Positions 27,201 through 34,769 of a DNA stretch of 64,000 bases are shown in pieces. A program made the translations under genes and the position numbers. The stretch is taken from assembly GCF_031181385.1 (NCBI RefSeq), contig NZ_JAPSKV010000002.1, forward strand, positions 186,001-250,000, written 5' to 3'. The stretch's first letter is position 1; every line of letters begins with the position of its first letter. The notes under the pieces were generated by a model. That model did no database searches, was not told the DNA's origin, and saw only the letters and a list, made by a program, of their open reading frames with translations. This DNA is from Fredinandcohnia onubensis. Lineage in GTDB: Bacteria; Bacillota; Bacilli; Bacillales; Bacillaceae_L.

Positions 27201-27232
27201 AATAAAAATCAGTTTAAGGAGATGAAGGAAAA

Positions 27233-27442
27233 ATGGCAAACAACAATAGCAACAACAGTAACCAATTATTAGTACCAGGTGCAGAACAAGCTATCGACCA
27301 AATGAAGTATGAAATTGCTCAAGAATTTGGTGTTAACTTAGGTGCTGACACTACATCTCGCGCAAACGGATCAGTTGGTGGAGAAATTACAAAACGTTTA
27401 GTATCTTTCGCTCAACAATCTATGAGTGGTCGTCAAGGTTAA
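27233..27442 (+). CDS. Alpha/beta-type small acid-soluble spore protein
   Basis: 69 aa. The sequence has the SASP signature: an Asn/Ser-rich start, [20 protein letters not shown] (the GPR protease site lies at the Glu-Ile-Ala region) and [18 protein letters not shown]. It binds and converts spore DNA to an A-like form, protecting it from UV and heat, and is degraded by GPR in germination. A SigG promoter, AAGGAG ribosome site and strong terminator surround it. The leader is unusually long and structured. Which ssp paralogue it corresponds to cannot be decided. Confidence 0.93.
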   Translation: MANNNSNNSNQLLVPGAEQAIDQMKYEIAQEFGVNLGADTTSRANGSVGGEITKRLVSFAQQSMSGRQG

Positions 27443-27464
27443 TAAAAATTAAATAATTTGGCTT

Positions 27465-27497
27465 AAGAGGCACCCTTTAAGGGTGTCTCTTGTTTTT
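27465..27497 (+). terminator. Intrinsic terminator of the SASP gene
   Basis: AAGAGGCACCC (27465-27475) and GGGTGTCTCTT (27481-27491), then TGTTTTTA. Confidence 0.9.
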
Positions 27498-27591
27498 ATA
27501 TAAGGATAATGTTCCAACTTTTGACTTGATTTATTAGATACTTTTGTTGGGATACTAAGCTAGAAGATATTATTTTTAGGAGGGTTTTGCT

Positions 27592-27810
27592 TTGAAGGAT
27601 AAAATACAAAACAGTACTGATGAATTAGCTGCAAGACATTATCAACCAGAAGATTATGGTAAAAATGATCAATTATCTTCCGGATTAGCTACAACTCATG
27701 AACAAGTAAGTGATTCTTATATGGAAGGCGAGATTACAGCCCCTTTCAATAGCACGAATGAAAAAAAGGCTGAATCATCTAATGAAGGCTACCAGGATTA
27801 CTATTCATAA
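27592..27810 (+). CDS. Small protein of YozQ/DUF4025 type
   Basis: 72 aa from a TTG start with AGGAGGG 8 bases upstream. The motif YQPEDYGKNDQLSSGLATTHEQVSDSYMEG resembles the YozQ (DUF4025) family of small Bacillus proteins (from memory; more than one residue differs between members). It is hydrophilic and Asp/Glu/Ser-rich. Function is unknown; the neighbouring SASP gene hints at spore expression. It probably shares a transcript with the following 129-aa gene, which starts 31 bases after its stop. Confidence 0.7.
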   Translation: MKDKIQNSTDELAARHYQPEDYGKNDQLSSGLATTHEQVSDSYMEGEITAPFNSTNEKKAESSNEGYQDYYS

Positions 27811-27841
27811 GACTAGAAATTCCTATTAGGAGAGATCCGCT

Positions 27842-28231
27842 TTGAGTGAAGTAAATCAAATTATTCGGGATATAACAACAAAGGCAAAAGATACGTTGAC
27901 AACAACATCCCAAATGGTAAAAGAAAAAATAAACACTGTCTTGAATCGGCCAATGTCAACGATAGATGAACTTGCAGAGTATATTTCGACCCACCCAGAC
28001 ACGAGTTTTGATGTCAAAGAATTTCTTGGATTCCAGTATCATTTTTATCATTTAAAGATTGCAGATACTACCTTTTATCTAGAGACAAAGGGCGATCATG
28101 GTGACTATATTCTGGAGCTTACCGTGTCTTCATCCGAAGGGATACTTTTTGAATATCACTCTTTTGAGAAGAAATATGGTGCTGATGACAAAGTCCCCAT
28201 ACCCCAGACTGTGGCAAGTATCATCCAATAA
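27842..28231 (+). CDS. Conserved hypothetical protein, 129 aa
   Basis: A TTG start with AGGAGAG upstream. The N-terminal 40 residues form a Thr/Lys-rich amphipathic helix. From about residue 55 a compact alpha/beta region follows, with the FYLETKGDHGDYILELTVSS strands. I recognise no family and see no catalytic motif or membrane segment. It follows the YozQ-like gene closely and converges on the CNNM gene, separated by an imperfect stem-loop. Confidence 0.6.
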   Translation: MSEVNQIIRDITTKAKDTLTTTSQMVKEKINTVLNRPMSTIDELAEYISTHPDTSFDVKEFLGFQYHFYHLKIADTTFYLETKGDHGDYILELTVSSSEGILFEYHSFEKKYGADDKVPIPQTVASIIQ

Positions 28232-28240
28232 AGTACAAAG

Positions 28241-28290
28241 GGGGCGGTTCTACAGGTTTCCACTTTCATGAAAACCAAGAGAACCTCCCC
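28241..28290. terminator. Stem-loop between convergent genes
   Basis: GGGGCGGTTC (28241-28250) and GAACCTCCCC (28281-28290) pair with one mismatch across a 30-base loop. T tracts are weak on both strands, so it is a probable but imperfect bidirectional terminator. Confidence 0.5.
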
Positions 28291-28298
28291 TGAATATT

Positions 28299-29567
28299 TT
28301 AATTTTCGATATCTAATATAGGTTGGTTTACTTCTACGAAAACCTTTCTAGTGCGGCGGTTTTCAACCTCTGTGACTTTTATTGTGAGATGCATGTAATC
28401 AAAGGTATCTCCGACAACTGGAATTTTTTCAAATGATTCAAATATCCAACCGCCTACTGAATAGTGTGAGCTTTCAGGCTCTTTAATTCCAATGATATCA
28501 GCAAAATCATCAAGTGGCATATCTGCATTTATTTCATAAGTATTTTCATCTATTTGTGTAATATATTTAATCTTTTCATCATGTTCATCCCAAATTTCTC
28601 CTACAATTTCCTCTAGAATGTCCTCTAGAGTAATCAAACCTGAAGTTCCACCAAATTCATCCACAACAATTGCTAGATGTGTTTTACTTTTTTGAAGTTC
28701 AGGGAGTAGAGTTGAGATTTTCATTGACTCGACTACAAAGAATGGTTTACGAATAATTGAACGGACATTAATGTTCTTTTGTTGAACGAGAAGGCTTAAA
28801 AATTCACGTTCTGATAAAATCCCAATAATATTATCAATGTTGTCCTCATAAACCGGTACACGTGAAAAGCGTTCCTCTAAAAACATATCTCGAATATTTT
28901 CAATCGAATCATTGACTTCAACCGCAACCATGTCAATACGTGGTGTTAAAATTTCTCCCACTAAAATATCATTAAAGTCGAGTGATCGATGTACTAGCTC
29001 TTTTTCTTTATTGTCAATAACTCCTTCTTCCTCACTTAAATCAACCATTACTTTGATTTCTTCTTCTGTAAAGGACGGAGTCTCATTATTACTTTTAATG
29101 AGTTTAGCTGCCAATGCTTTTAGTAGTCCAAATAGATATGTAATTGGTGTCAGAATCTTCATTAATGTAAATAAAATACCGGAGACTCTTAATGAGAAGC
29201 TTTCCGCATTTTCTTTTGCAAATGACTTTGGAAGAACCTCCCCAAATATTAATATAAGTAATGTCATCACAAATGTACTGACAACAAGTCCCGTATTCCC
29301 ACCAAAAAGATCTGTTGCTACTTTTGAGGCTATTGATGCAGCAGCAATATTAACGATATTATTTCCAACTAATATTGTTGAAAGGGCGTTATCAAAGTTC
29401 TCAGTAATAAAAAATGCTTTCTTACTTCCACGTCGGTTTTCATCCACATAATTCTTCAGTCTTATTCGGTTAACACTTGAATAAGCTGTTTCACTTGCTG
29501 AGAAAAACGCTGATAACATGATAAGAATGAGTAACAAAATAATGGTACTCAGTGGCAAATCGTCCAC
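28299..29567 (-). CDS. CNNM/CorC-type cation exporter with CBS pair
   Basis: 422 aa from a GTG start. The N-terminal DUF21/CNNM membrane domain (about 1-190) has four hydrophobic segments with the [15 protein letters not shown] motif. The CBS-pair domain (about 205-330) contains [14 protein letters not shown] and [31 protein letters not shown] in substance, and the C-terminal CorC_HlyC domain has [11 protein letters not shown]. Family members such as MpfA export Mg2+. It is monocistronic. Which of the several Bacillus paralogues (YhdP, YqhB, YugS, YrkA) it matches is not clear. Confidence 0.88.
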   Translation of the reverse strand: [422 protein letters not shown]

Positions 29568-29709
29568 GTAATTTTCACACTCCTAATTGTAATTACCTTT
29601 GTATTTGTTTAAGATAAAACAAAGGAATTTGTTAAATGTTAATACAAATTCTTCCGGTTATTTTTATAATAGCAAACATTCTTTTATATGGGAATCATTA
29701 TCTATGACC

Positions 29710-29725
29710 TATGATTCAAATCACA
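29710..29725 (+). promoter_or_regulatory. Fnr/CRP-like box upstream of the truncated globin
   Basis: TATGA-N6-TCACA differs at one base from the Bacillus Fnr consensus TGTGA-N6-TCACA. It lies about 60 bases before the start codon region's presumed promoter (TTGTTT at 29731, TTATAA at 29755). Spacing is slightly long for a classical class II site. Confidence 0.35.
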
Positions 29726-29785
29726 CCATATTGTTTTTAGTATTGATATAGTACTTATAAAGAAAAATTAGCGGCAGGTGATCCT

Positions 29786-30169
29786 ATGGACTTCAAACTT
29801 AATACTGTATATGAAGAGATTGGTGGCGCAGAAGCCATTCATAATTTAGTAAATGCATTTTATCCAAAGGTATATGCAGATCCAGATTTAGCTCCTTTAT
29901 TCGAAGGAGATATTGAGGAAATTAAACGAAAGCAATATATGTTCTTAACTCAGTTTCTAGGTGGACCCACATTATATAGTAATGAATTTGGACCTCCAGC
30001 CATGAGACATCGTCATATGCCTTTTGAAGTTACATCGACTCGTGCAAAAGCTTGGCTACGTTGCATGAAAGAGGCATTCGAGGAAACGGAGCTTACTGGT
30101 GAGGTAGCAGAGGCCTTCTATGCTAGACTTCAACAAGTAGCAGGCATTATGGTAAATACACCAGACTAA
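29786..30169 (+). CDS. Truncated haemoglobin (group II, YjbI type)
   Basis: 127 aa. It has YEEIGGAEAIHNLVNAFY at the N-terminus, LTQFLGGPTLYS in the middle, and the proximal His in MRHRHMPFEVT, with a Trp in KAWLRCM, the group II trHb pattern. YjbI-type globins bind haem O2/NO and may act in redox or nitrosative stress; in B. subtilis the gene is near spx/yjbH, unlike here. A good GGTGATCC site precedes the ATG and a terminator follows. Confidence 0.9.
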   Translation: MDFKLNTVYEEIGGAEAIHNLVNAFYPKVYADPDLAPLFEGDIEEIKRKQYMFLTQFLGGPTLYSNEFGPPAMRHRHMPFEVTSTRAKAWLRCMKEAFEETELTGEVAEAFYARLQQVAGIMVNTPD

Positions 30170-30198
30170 AAAAATCCACGATAATCGTGGATTTTTTT
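30168..30198 (+). terminator. Intrinsic terminator after the globin gene
   Basis: AAAAAATCCACGA-TAA-TCGTGGATTTTTT, symmetrical and likely bidirectional. It also overlaps the stop of the tiny minus-strand gene. Confidence 0.88.
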
Positions 30199-30280
30199 AT
30201 GATTCGATCAATATTGCACCGATAAAGAAAACTAAAACTAATGCTGCAGCAATATTAAATGTAATTGATAATTCTTCCAC
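30197..30280 (-). CDS. Predicted 27-aa membrane miniprotein
   Basis: GTG start at 30280 with GGGGGAG five bases upstream. The product begins MEELSIT and continues as one hydrophobic helix (FNIAAALVLVFFIGAILI) ending in Glu-Ser. Its stop lies in the shared terminator. A perfect 9-bp inverted repeat (TTAGATGAT / ATCATCTAA, 30300-30325) lies just upstream. The strong ribosome site, membrane helix and terminator support a real small gene; function is unknown. Confidence 0.55.
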   Translation of the reverse strand: MEELSITFNIAAALVLVFFIGAILIES

Positions 30281-30395
30281 ATTGACTCCCCCATTATCTT
30301 TAGATGATTTTATAGTATCATCTAATGTGGAAAAATCAGGCTAATTTTATGGCGGATTTTTGTCAAAGGAATGAACATTTTCTGACTCCTTTTTC

Positions 30396-32411
30396 TTAGC
30401 CTGCGATTGAATTCTTACCTTGCTGCAGCTGATACATTTGATAGTACTTCCCTTTCCTTTGCATCAGTCCGTCATGGTTTCCTTGTTCGACGATTTGTCC
30501 TCGGTCAAGAACAAGAATTTGATCCGCATTTTTTATTGTCGACAAGCGATGAGCAATAATGAAGGTTGTTCGTCCCTTCTTTAATACCTCTAACGCATCT
30601 TGGATAATTGCCTCTGTTTCTGTATCAATACTGGCCGTTGCTTCATCAAGAATGAGAATGGCAGGATCGAAGGCAAGTGCTCGCGCGAAGGAAATAAGCT
30701 GCCTTTGTCCTGATGACAATGTACTTCCTTTCTCGATCACGGGCTCATCATATCCTTTGGGCAAGCTTTTCAGCAGTTGGTCTGCCCCAACATCCTTTAA
30801 TGCCTTTTCAACCTTTTCTCTTGATATTGAAGGGTCATCTAGACTCACATTCGTTGCAATCGTTCCAGTAAAGAGGTAAGGATCCTGCAACACAATTCCC
30901 ATGTGCTTACGCAGTTGCTGTTTCGGAATATCATTTATATTTTTCCCGTCAATCAATATTTGACCTTCCTTTATATCATAAAAACGGAACAGTAAATTCA
31001 TGATTGAGCTCTTTCCAGAACCCGTATGACCAACAAGCGCTACGGTCTCTCCTTGCTTTGCTTCAAAGGAAATATCTTTTAAAACATATTCCCCTTCTTT
31101 GTAACCAAAGTTAACATGATTAAACGCAACATTTCCTTTGTAGCGAGATATCTTCTCCTCATTCACATCGACACCTTCTAAGTCAAGAAGCGTAAAGACT
31201 CGTTCACCCGCTACCAATGATTGTTCTAAAATCGCCAATTGGTTGACCATTCCAGTAATCGGCTGAAAGAGTCGGTTCAAATAATCAACAAAAGCATATA
31301 AAACACCTAAAGAAATAACGCTGTTTGCTGACAAGGATGATCCTCCAAAATACCAGATTAATGCAACGAATGAGACATTTCGGAGAACCCCAACAAGGTT
31401 AAAAGATGTTAAAGCATTTAAGCTTAGTAGTTTATTTTGATAAGAAAAATGTTTCTCATTAAGCTCTTCAAATTCCTTACGGGATTCTTCCTGCCTCTTA
31501 AAGGCCTGGATAATGCTTATCCCTTGGATGGACTCATTGATCATTCCATTGATTTCACTTAACAGTGAGCGAATCTTATGATTGTACTTTGAAGCATATT
31601 TCCGGTAGACCTTAATCCAAATAACTAAGATTGGAATGAGGATTAAGCAAATTAGAGCAAGCTTTACCTCTAATAAAAATAACGCAATAAATATCCCAGT
31701 GATGTAAATAATACTTGAGAAAAAATTAGCTAAAACTGTTACATACAGTTCTCGGATCGCTTCGGTATCATTCGTGATTCTTGAGACCACTTTACCAGCT
31801 GGCAAATTATCAAAATACTGTATTGGTAACCGCTGAATTTGTGCAAATACATCCTGACGCATCTTTTGAATAATACGATTTGAGGAAGTCTGTAATAAAA
31901 AGCGTTGCCCAAAGTGAAAAATGGATGCAACTACTAAGAGACCAAAATAGGCCACTATTAATTTAATGAGCTTTGGAATCTCAGGTCGATAAAAAGCGAG
32001 TAACTCATCAACGGATAATTTTGATGCAGGGTATATTAGTGTTTCACCATTTCTTGTAATTTCAAGATTCCCGTTTTTTACTGTTCGTTCCCCATCAAAT
32101 TCGATTGCCCTATCCACAAAATAATAAGAACGACCAACCTGTAAAATACGGGATTCTTCCCCCTTATCCTCACCCTCTGAAAAATTATCAGAACGTTTAT
32201 ACCAAGTGTTGTTGTATTCTACAGCTTCGGTACTTTCAGTCGTTACATACCATTTATTCTCAATTCCTAAAATATGGTCATCAATCATGGTCTTTGCAAT
32301 GAATGGACCCGTTAATTCAGCTGCTACTGCGAGCGACAGCATTAATAGCGCTGAAATAATCATTTTCTTATAAAGAAGTGCATAAGTTACGAGACGTTTA
32401 CCTACGTTCAT
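30396..32411 (-). CDS. bmrD: Heterodimeric multidrug ABC exporter subunit BmrD-like
   Basis: 671 aa. Six membrane segments with a long insertion between the first two (about residues 50-130, Tyr/Asp/Glu-rich), matching the extracytoplasmic domain of B. subtilis BmrD. NBD: Walker A GHTGSGKSS, signature LSSGQRQLISFARAL, Walker B ILILDEATASID with the catalytic Glu, and AHRLST. It overlaps the bmrC stop by four bases. With BmrC it exports drugs such as Hoechst 33342 and doxorubicin and is induced by ribosome-targeting antibiotics in B. subtilis. Confidence 0.9.
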   Translation of the reverse strand: MNVGKRLVTYALLYKKMIISALLMLSLAVAAELTGPFIAKTMIDDHILGIENKWYVTTESTEAVEYNNTWYKRSDNFSEGEDKGEESRILQVGRSYYFVDRAIEFDGERTVKNGNLEITRNGETLIYPASKLSVDELLAFYRPEIPKLIKLIVAYFGLLVVASIFHFGQRFLLQTSSNRIIQKMRQDVFAQIQRLPIQYFDNLPAGKVVSRITNDTEAIRELYVTVLANFFSSIIYITGIFIALFLLEVKLALICLILIPILVIWIKVYRKYASKYNHKIRSLLSEINGMINESIQGISIIQAFKRQEESRKEFEELNEKHFSYQNKLLSLNALTSFNLVGVLRNVSFVALIWYFGGSSLSANSVISLGVLYAFVDYLNRLFQPITGMVNQLAILEQSLVAGERVFTLLDLEGVDVNEEKISRYKGNVAFNHVNFGYKEGEYVLKDISFEAKQGETVALVGHTGSGKSSIMNLLFRFYDIKEGQILIDGKNINDIPKQQLRKHMGIVLQDPYLFTGTIATNVSLDDPSISREKVEKALKDVGADQLLKSLPKGYDEPVIEKGSTLSSGQRQLISFARALAFDPAILILDEATASIDTETEAIIQDALEVLKKGRTTFIIAHRLSTIKNADQILVLDRGQIVEQGNHDGLMQRKGKYYQMYQLQQGKNSIAG

Positions 32412-34165
32412 GCTGTCACCCCACTTTCTGTTAGTTCTTCCACTTGTTGTCGGTCAAATTGTTCTTTGTACCAACCGTTCATGGCTAATAACTGTAAGTG
32501 TGTTCCCTCTTCAATTATTCGACCATCATCAAACACAACAATCCAATCCGCGTGCTCTACGGCTGATAATCGGTGAGTCGTAATAATAGTTGTTTTTCCA
32601 GCACGCTCTTTTTGAATATTCTCGATGATTTTTGTTTCTGTTTTCGCATCAACTGCTGATAATGAATCATCTAAAATAAGAATTTCCGGATTAATGAGTA
32701 ATGCACGTGCTATTGAGATTCTTTGCTTTTGCCCACCTGATAACGCTACCCCTTTTTCACCAACAAGAGTCTGCAAACCTTCGGGTAGCATTGTTAAATC
32801 TTTGGTAAACGCTGCAAGTTCGATCGCCTTTTCAAGCTCAGCATTTGTTGCATCCTTATTGCCAAATAGGATATTCTCACGAACTGATCGCGAAAATAAA
32901 ATATGGTCCTGTGGTACATAGCCAATCCAACCGTGAAGTGTCTCCATTGGAATGCGGTCAATTGGTGTCCCGGAAATCATAAGTTCGCCTTTGCCAACAG
33001 GATATTCACGAAGCAACTGCTTAACAAGTGTTGTCTTACCGCTTCCTGTTTTACCTACAACCCCTAATGTGCCCCCCTTATTTAATGTAAGAGTAACATC
33101 TTCAAGGTTTTTCACTGTTGATGTAGGGTATTGAAAAGTCACTTGACGATATTCGATTTGTTCAGGCAACTTAATTTCTATTGTATTTTTGTGATTAGCA
33201 ACATCTGGCTGATAGGCCAGTGTTTCATTCACACGGTCGAGTGATGCATTTCCCCGCTGCATGATGTTGATGAGTTCACCGATTGCTAACATCGGCCAAA
33301 TCATCATTCCAAGATATACGTTGAAAGAAACAAGTTCCCCAAGGGTAATTACATTATGAAACACGAGATAGGCCCCATATCCAAGGCCAATTAAATAACT
33401 TAATCCAACCAATATCTTCATTGTTGGATCAAACAAAGCATCAATTTTTGCTACCTTAATATTTTTTTGAAAAACATCTTCAGTCAAATGACTGAAACGT
33501 TGTTCATCTGCTTTTTCTTGTACATAGGCTCGAATTACACGAATTCCAGCAATCGATTCGAGTACTTGGTCATTCAAGGCTCCAAACGAGTCCTGAGCTT
33601 CCATAAACCGTTGATGAATTTTCTTTCCGTAAATATTCATAATGATCGCCATAATCGGAAGTGGAATCAGTGCAGCAAATGTTAGCTTCCAGCTTATTAA
33701 AAATCCCATCGTAAGAAGGATTGTCAGCATAAAAATACTGGAATCCACTAAAGTTAAGATCCCAAACCCGGCTGTTTGAGAAACAGATTTTAAGTCATTC
33801 GTTGCACGAGCCATCAAGTCACCGGTTCTATTTTTCTCATAGAAACTGGGCTTCATGATTAACAAATGCCTCATAAATCGCCCTCTCAAAATTCTTTCGA
33901 CGAGATAGGCACCGCCAAATAATTGATACATCCAAATATAGGTGATTCCGTAAATAACAAGAGCTAAAGCTACTAAAAATAATAGGTATTGAACTATTTT
34001 TTCAGAGGTTAGTGTTCCGATATGAATTTCATCAATCGCAAGGCCTATAATCTTTGGAGGTATGATTTCTAAAATACCTACAATTGTTAGCAATATAATT
34101 GCCACGGTGTATCTTTTCCAATATTGTTTAAAAAACCATCTTAATTTTCCTAAAACTGAAAACAT
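32408..34165 (-). CDS. bmrC: Heterodimeric multidrug ABC exporter subunit BmrC-like
   Basis: 585 aa, the BmrC length. Six membrane helices followed by an NBD: Walker A GKTGSGKTT, signature LSGGQKQRISIARAL, and Walker B ILILDDSLSAVD, where Asp replaces the catalytic Glu. That degenerate site is the hallmark of the BmrC half of the heterodimer, leaving one full ATPase site in the complex. It starts about 535 bases downstream of the promoter and leader described below. Confidence 0.9.
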   Translation of the reverse strand: MFSVLGKLRWFFKQYWKRYTVAIILLTIVGILEIIPPKIIGLAIDEIHIGTLTSEKIVQYLLFLVALALVIYGITYIWMYQLFGGAYLVERILRGRFMRHLLIMKPSFYEKNRTGDLMARATNDLKSVSQTAGFGILTLVDSSIFMLTILLTMGFLISWKLTFAALIPLPIMAIIMNIYGKKIHQRFMEAQDSFGALNDQVLESIAGIRVIRAYVQEKADEQRFSHLTEDVFQKNIKVAKIDALFDPTMKILVGLSYLIGLGYGAYLVFHNVITLGELVSFNVYLGMMIWPMLAIGELINIMQRGNASLDRVNETLAYQPDVANHKNTIEIKLPEQIEYRQVTFQYPTSTVKNLEDVTLTLNKGGTLGVVGKTGSGKTTLVKQLLREYPVGKGELMISGTPIDRIPMETLHGWIGYVPQDHILFSRSVRENILFGNKDATNAELEKAIELAAFTKDLTMLPEGLQTLVGEKGVALSGGQKQRISIARALLINPEILILDDSLSAVDAKTETKIIENIQKERAGKTTIITTHRLSAVEHADWIVVFDDGRIIEEGTHLQLLAMNGWYKEQFDRQQVEELTESGVTA

Positions 34166-34195
34166 AGGTATCCTCTCCCTTCACGTTCCAGTGTT

Positions 34196-34246
34196 CTAGC
34201 CGCTTTCTGGATCTCCGAAATATTTAATTGCAATAATCACATTCAT
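34196..34246 (-). CDS. 16-codon ORF before bmrC
   Basis: ATG at 34246 with a near-perfect AAGGAGG eight bases upstream; the product ends YFGDPESG. The ribosome site sits eight bases outside the MITE-like element, and the stop is 30 bases before the bmrC ATG. It could be a second leader peptide, or a remnant of a longer bmrB-type ORF cut by the insertion. The quality of the ribosome site is the main support. Confidence 0.45.
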   Translation of the reverse strand: MNVIIAIKYFGDPESG

Positions 34247-34268
34247 TTCAACTTCCTCCTTAGTTGTT

Positions 34269-34410
34269 GTTCAAAAAGTGCGGTGAATATGACGCTTCGA
34301 ATTTCTGCGTTGTCTAGCTTTTCCGTTCCTCACGTATTAACTGCATACGCTCCGGTACTCAAAGCTGCGTCGCCTTGAAATTCTTGGTCCTCTTCATCCT
34401 CCTTTTGAAC
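34269..34410. repeat. MITE-like element, copy 2
   Basis: 142 bp, inverted relative to copy 1 at 24102-24244. Ends are GTTCAAAAAG (34269-34278) and CCTTTTGAAC (34401-34410). Shared internal blocks include GGTCCTCTTCATCCTCC, TCACGTATTAACTGCATACG and GTCATATTCACCG on the appropriate strands. It lies between the attenuator-like terminators and bmrC. No coding potential of its own. Confidence 0.75.
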
Positions 34411-34475
34411 ACTTATTCTTTTTGTAATTTTATAGTAAACAACCTTGTAGTTGTTGTACCCAAATAGGCCCAAAA

Positions 34476-34506
34476 AGGGCATACCGGCGTAAGCGCGATA
34501 TGCCCT
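34476..34506 (-). terminator. Second leader terminator upstream of bmrC
   Basis: AGGGCATA / TATGCCCT stem (34499-34506 and 34476-34483) with GC-rich loop and TTTTTGG tail on the minus strand. It follows the first terminator by about 15 bases and lies far from any upstream gene's stop, so it should regulate bmrCD. Confidence 0.75.
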
Positions 34507-34521
34507 AAAAAGCACATAAAA

Positions 34522-34549
34522 ACACAAGTCCGCATAGCGTGACCTGTGT
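34522..34549 (-). terminator. First leader terminator upstream of bmrC
   Basis: ACACAGGTC / GACTTGTGT stem (one G-U pair) with TTTTTAT tail on the minus strand. Its 5' arm GGTCACG (34544-34538) is the exact complement of CGTGACC inside the leader peptide gene (34619-34613), giving an alternative antiterminator pairing. Confidence 0.78.
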
Positions 34550-34588
34550 ATCCTTTGTGTAAAACTTATTTTTGATAATCGTGGATTA

Positions 34589-34660
34589 TCAAACTATATT
34601 TACAATAGGAAGGGTCACGAATTGTATAAAGTTAATTGGAAAAACATTTAGCTTTTTCAT
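34589..34660 (-). CDS. Leader peptide of the bmrCD operon, 23 aa
   Basis: ATG at 34660 with GGAAGGG upstream; the product starts MKKLNVFPINF and ends in VNIV. A perfect 10-bp hairpin (TTTGATAATC-CAC-GATTATCAAA) begins at the stop codon. The coding segment holds CGTGACC, which can pair with the downstream terminator. This is the expected layout of ribosome-mediated attenuation, as shown for B. subtilis bmrB (a different, 54-codon leader). Sequence similarity to BmrB was not evident to me. Confidence 0.6.
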   Translation of the reverse strand: MKKLNVFPINFIQFVTLPIVNIV

Positions 34661-34705
34661 TTCGTTACCATCCCTTCCATTTTATAGTAATCTTAATACT
34701 TTGTT

Positions 34706-34735
34706 AGATTACCACCGTGGACATGTTATTGTCAA
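34706..34735 (-). promoter_or_regulatory. SigA-type promoter of the bmr leader
   Basis: TTGACA (34735-34730), 18-base spacer, TAATCT (34711-34706). Transcription would start near 34699, about 39 bases before the leader peptide. Confidence 0.65.
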
Positions 34736-34769
34736 TCACTAGTTTTTCGACAAGTTTCTCAATTTAAAA

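Noticed and set aside
34330-34527. Minus-strand open frame across MITE copy 2 and terminator 2
   Set aside because: Composed of repeat plus a terminator; not conserved with the frame in copy 1.
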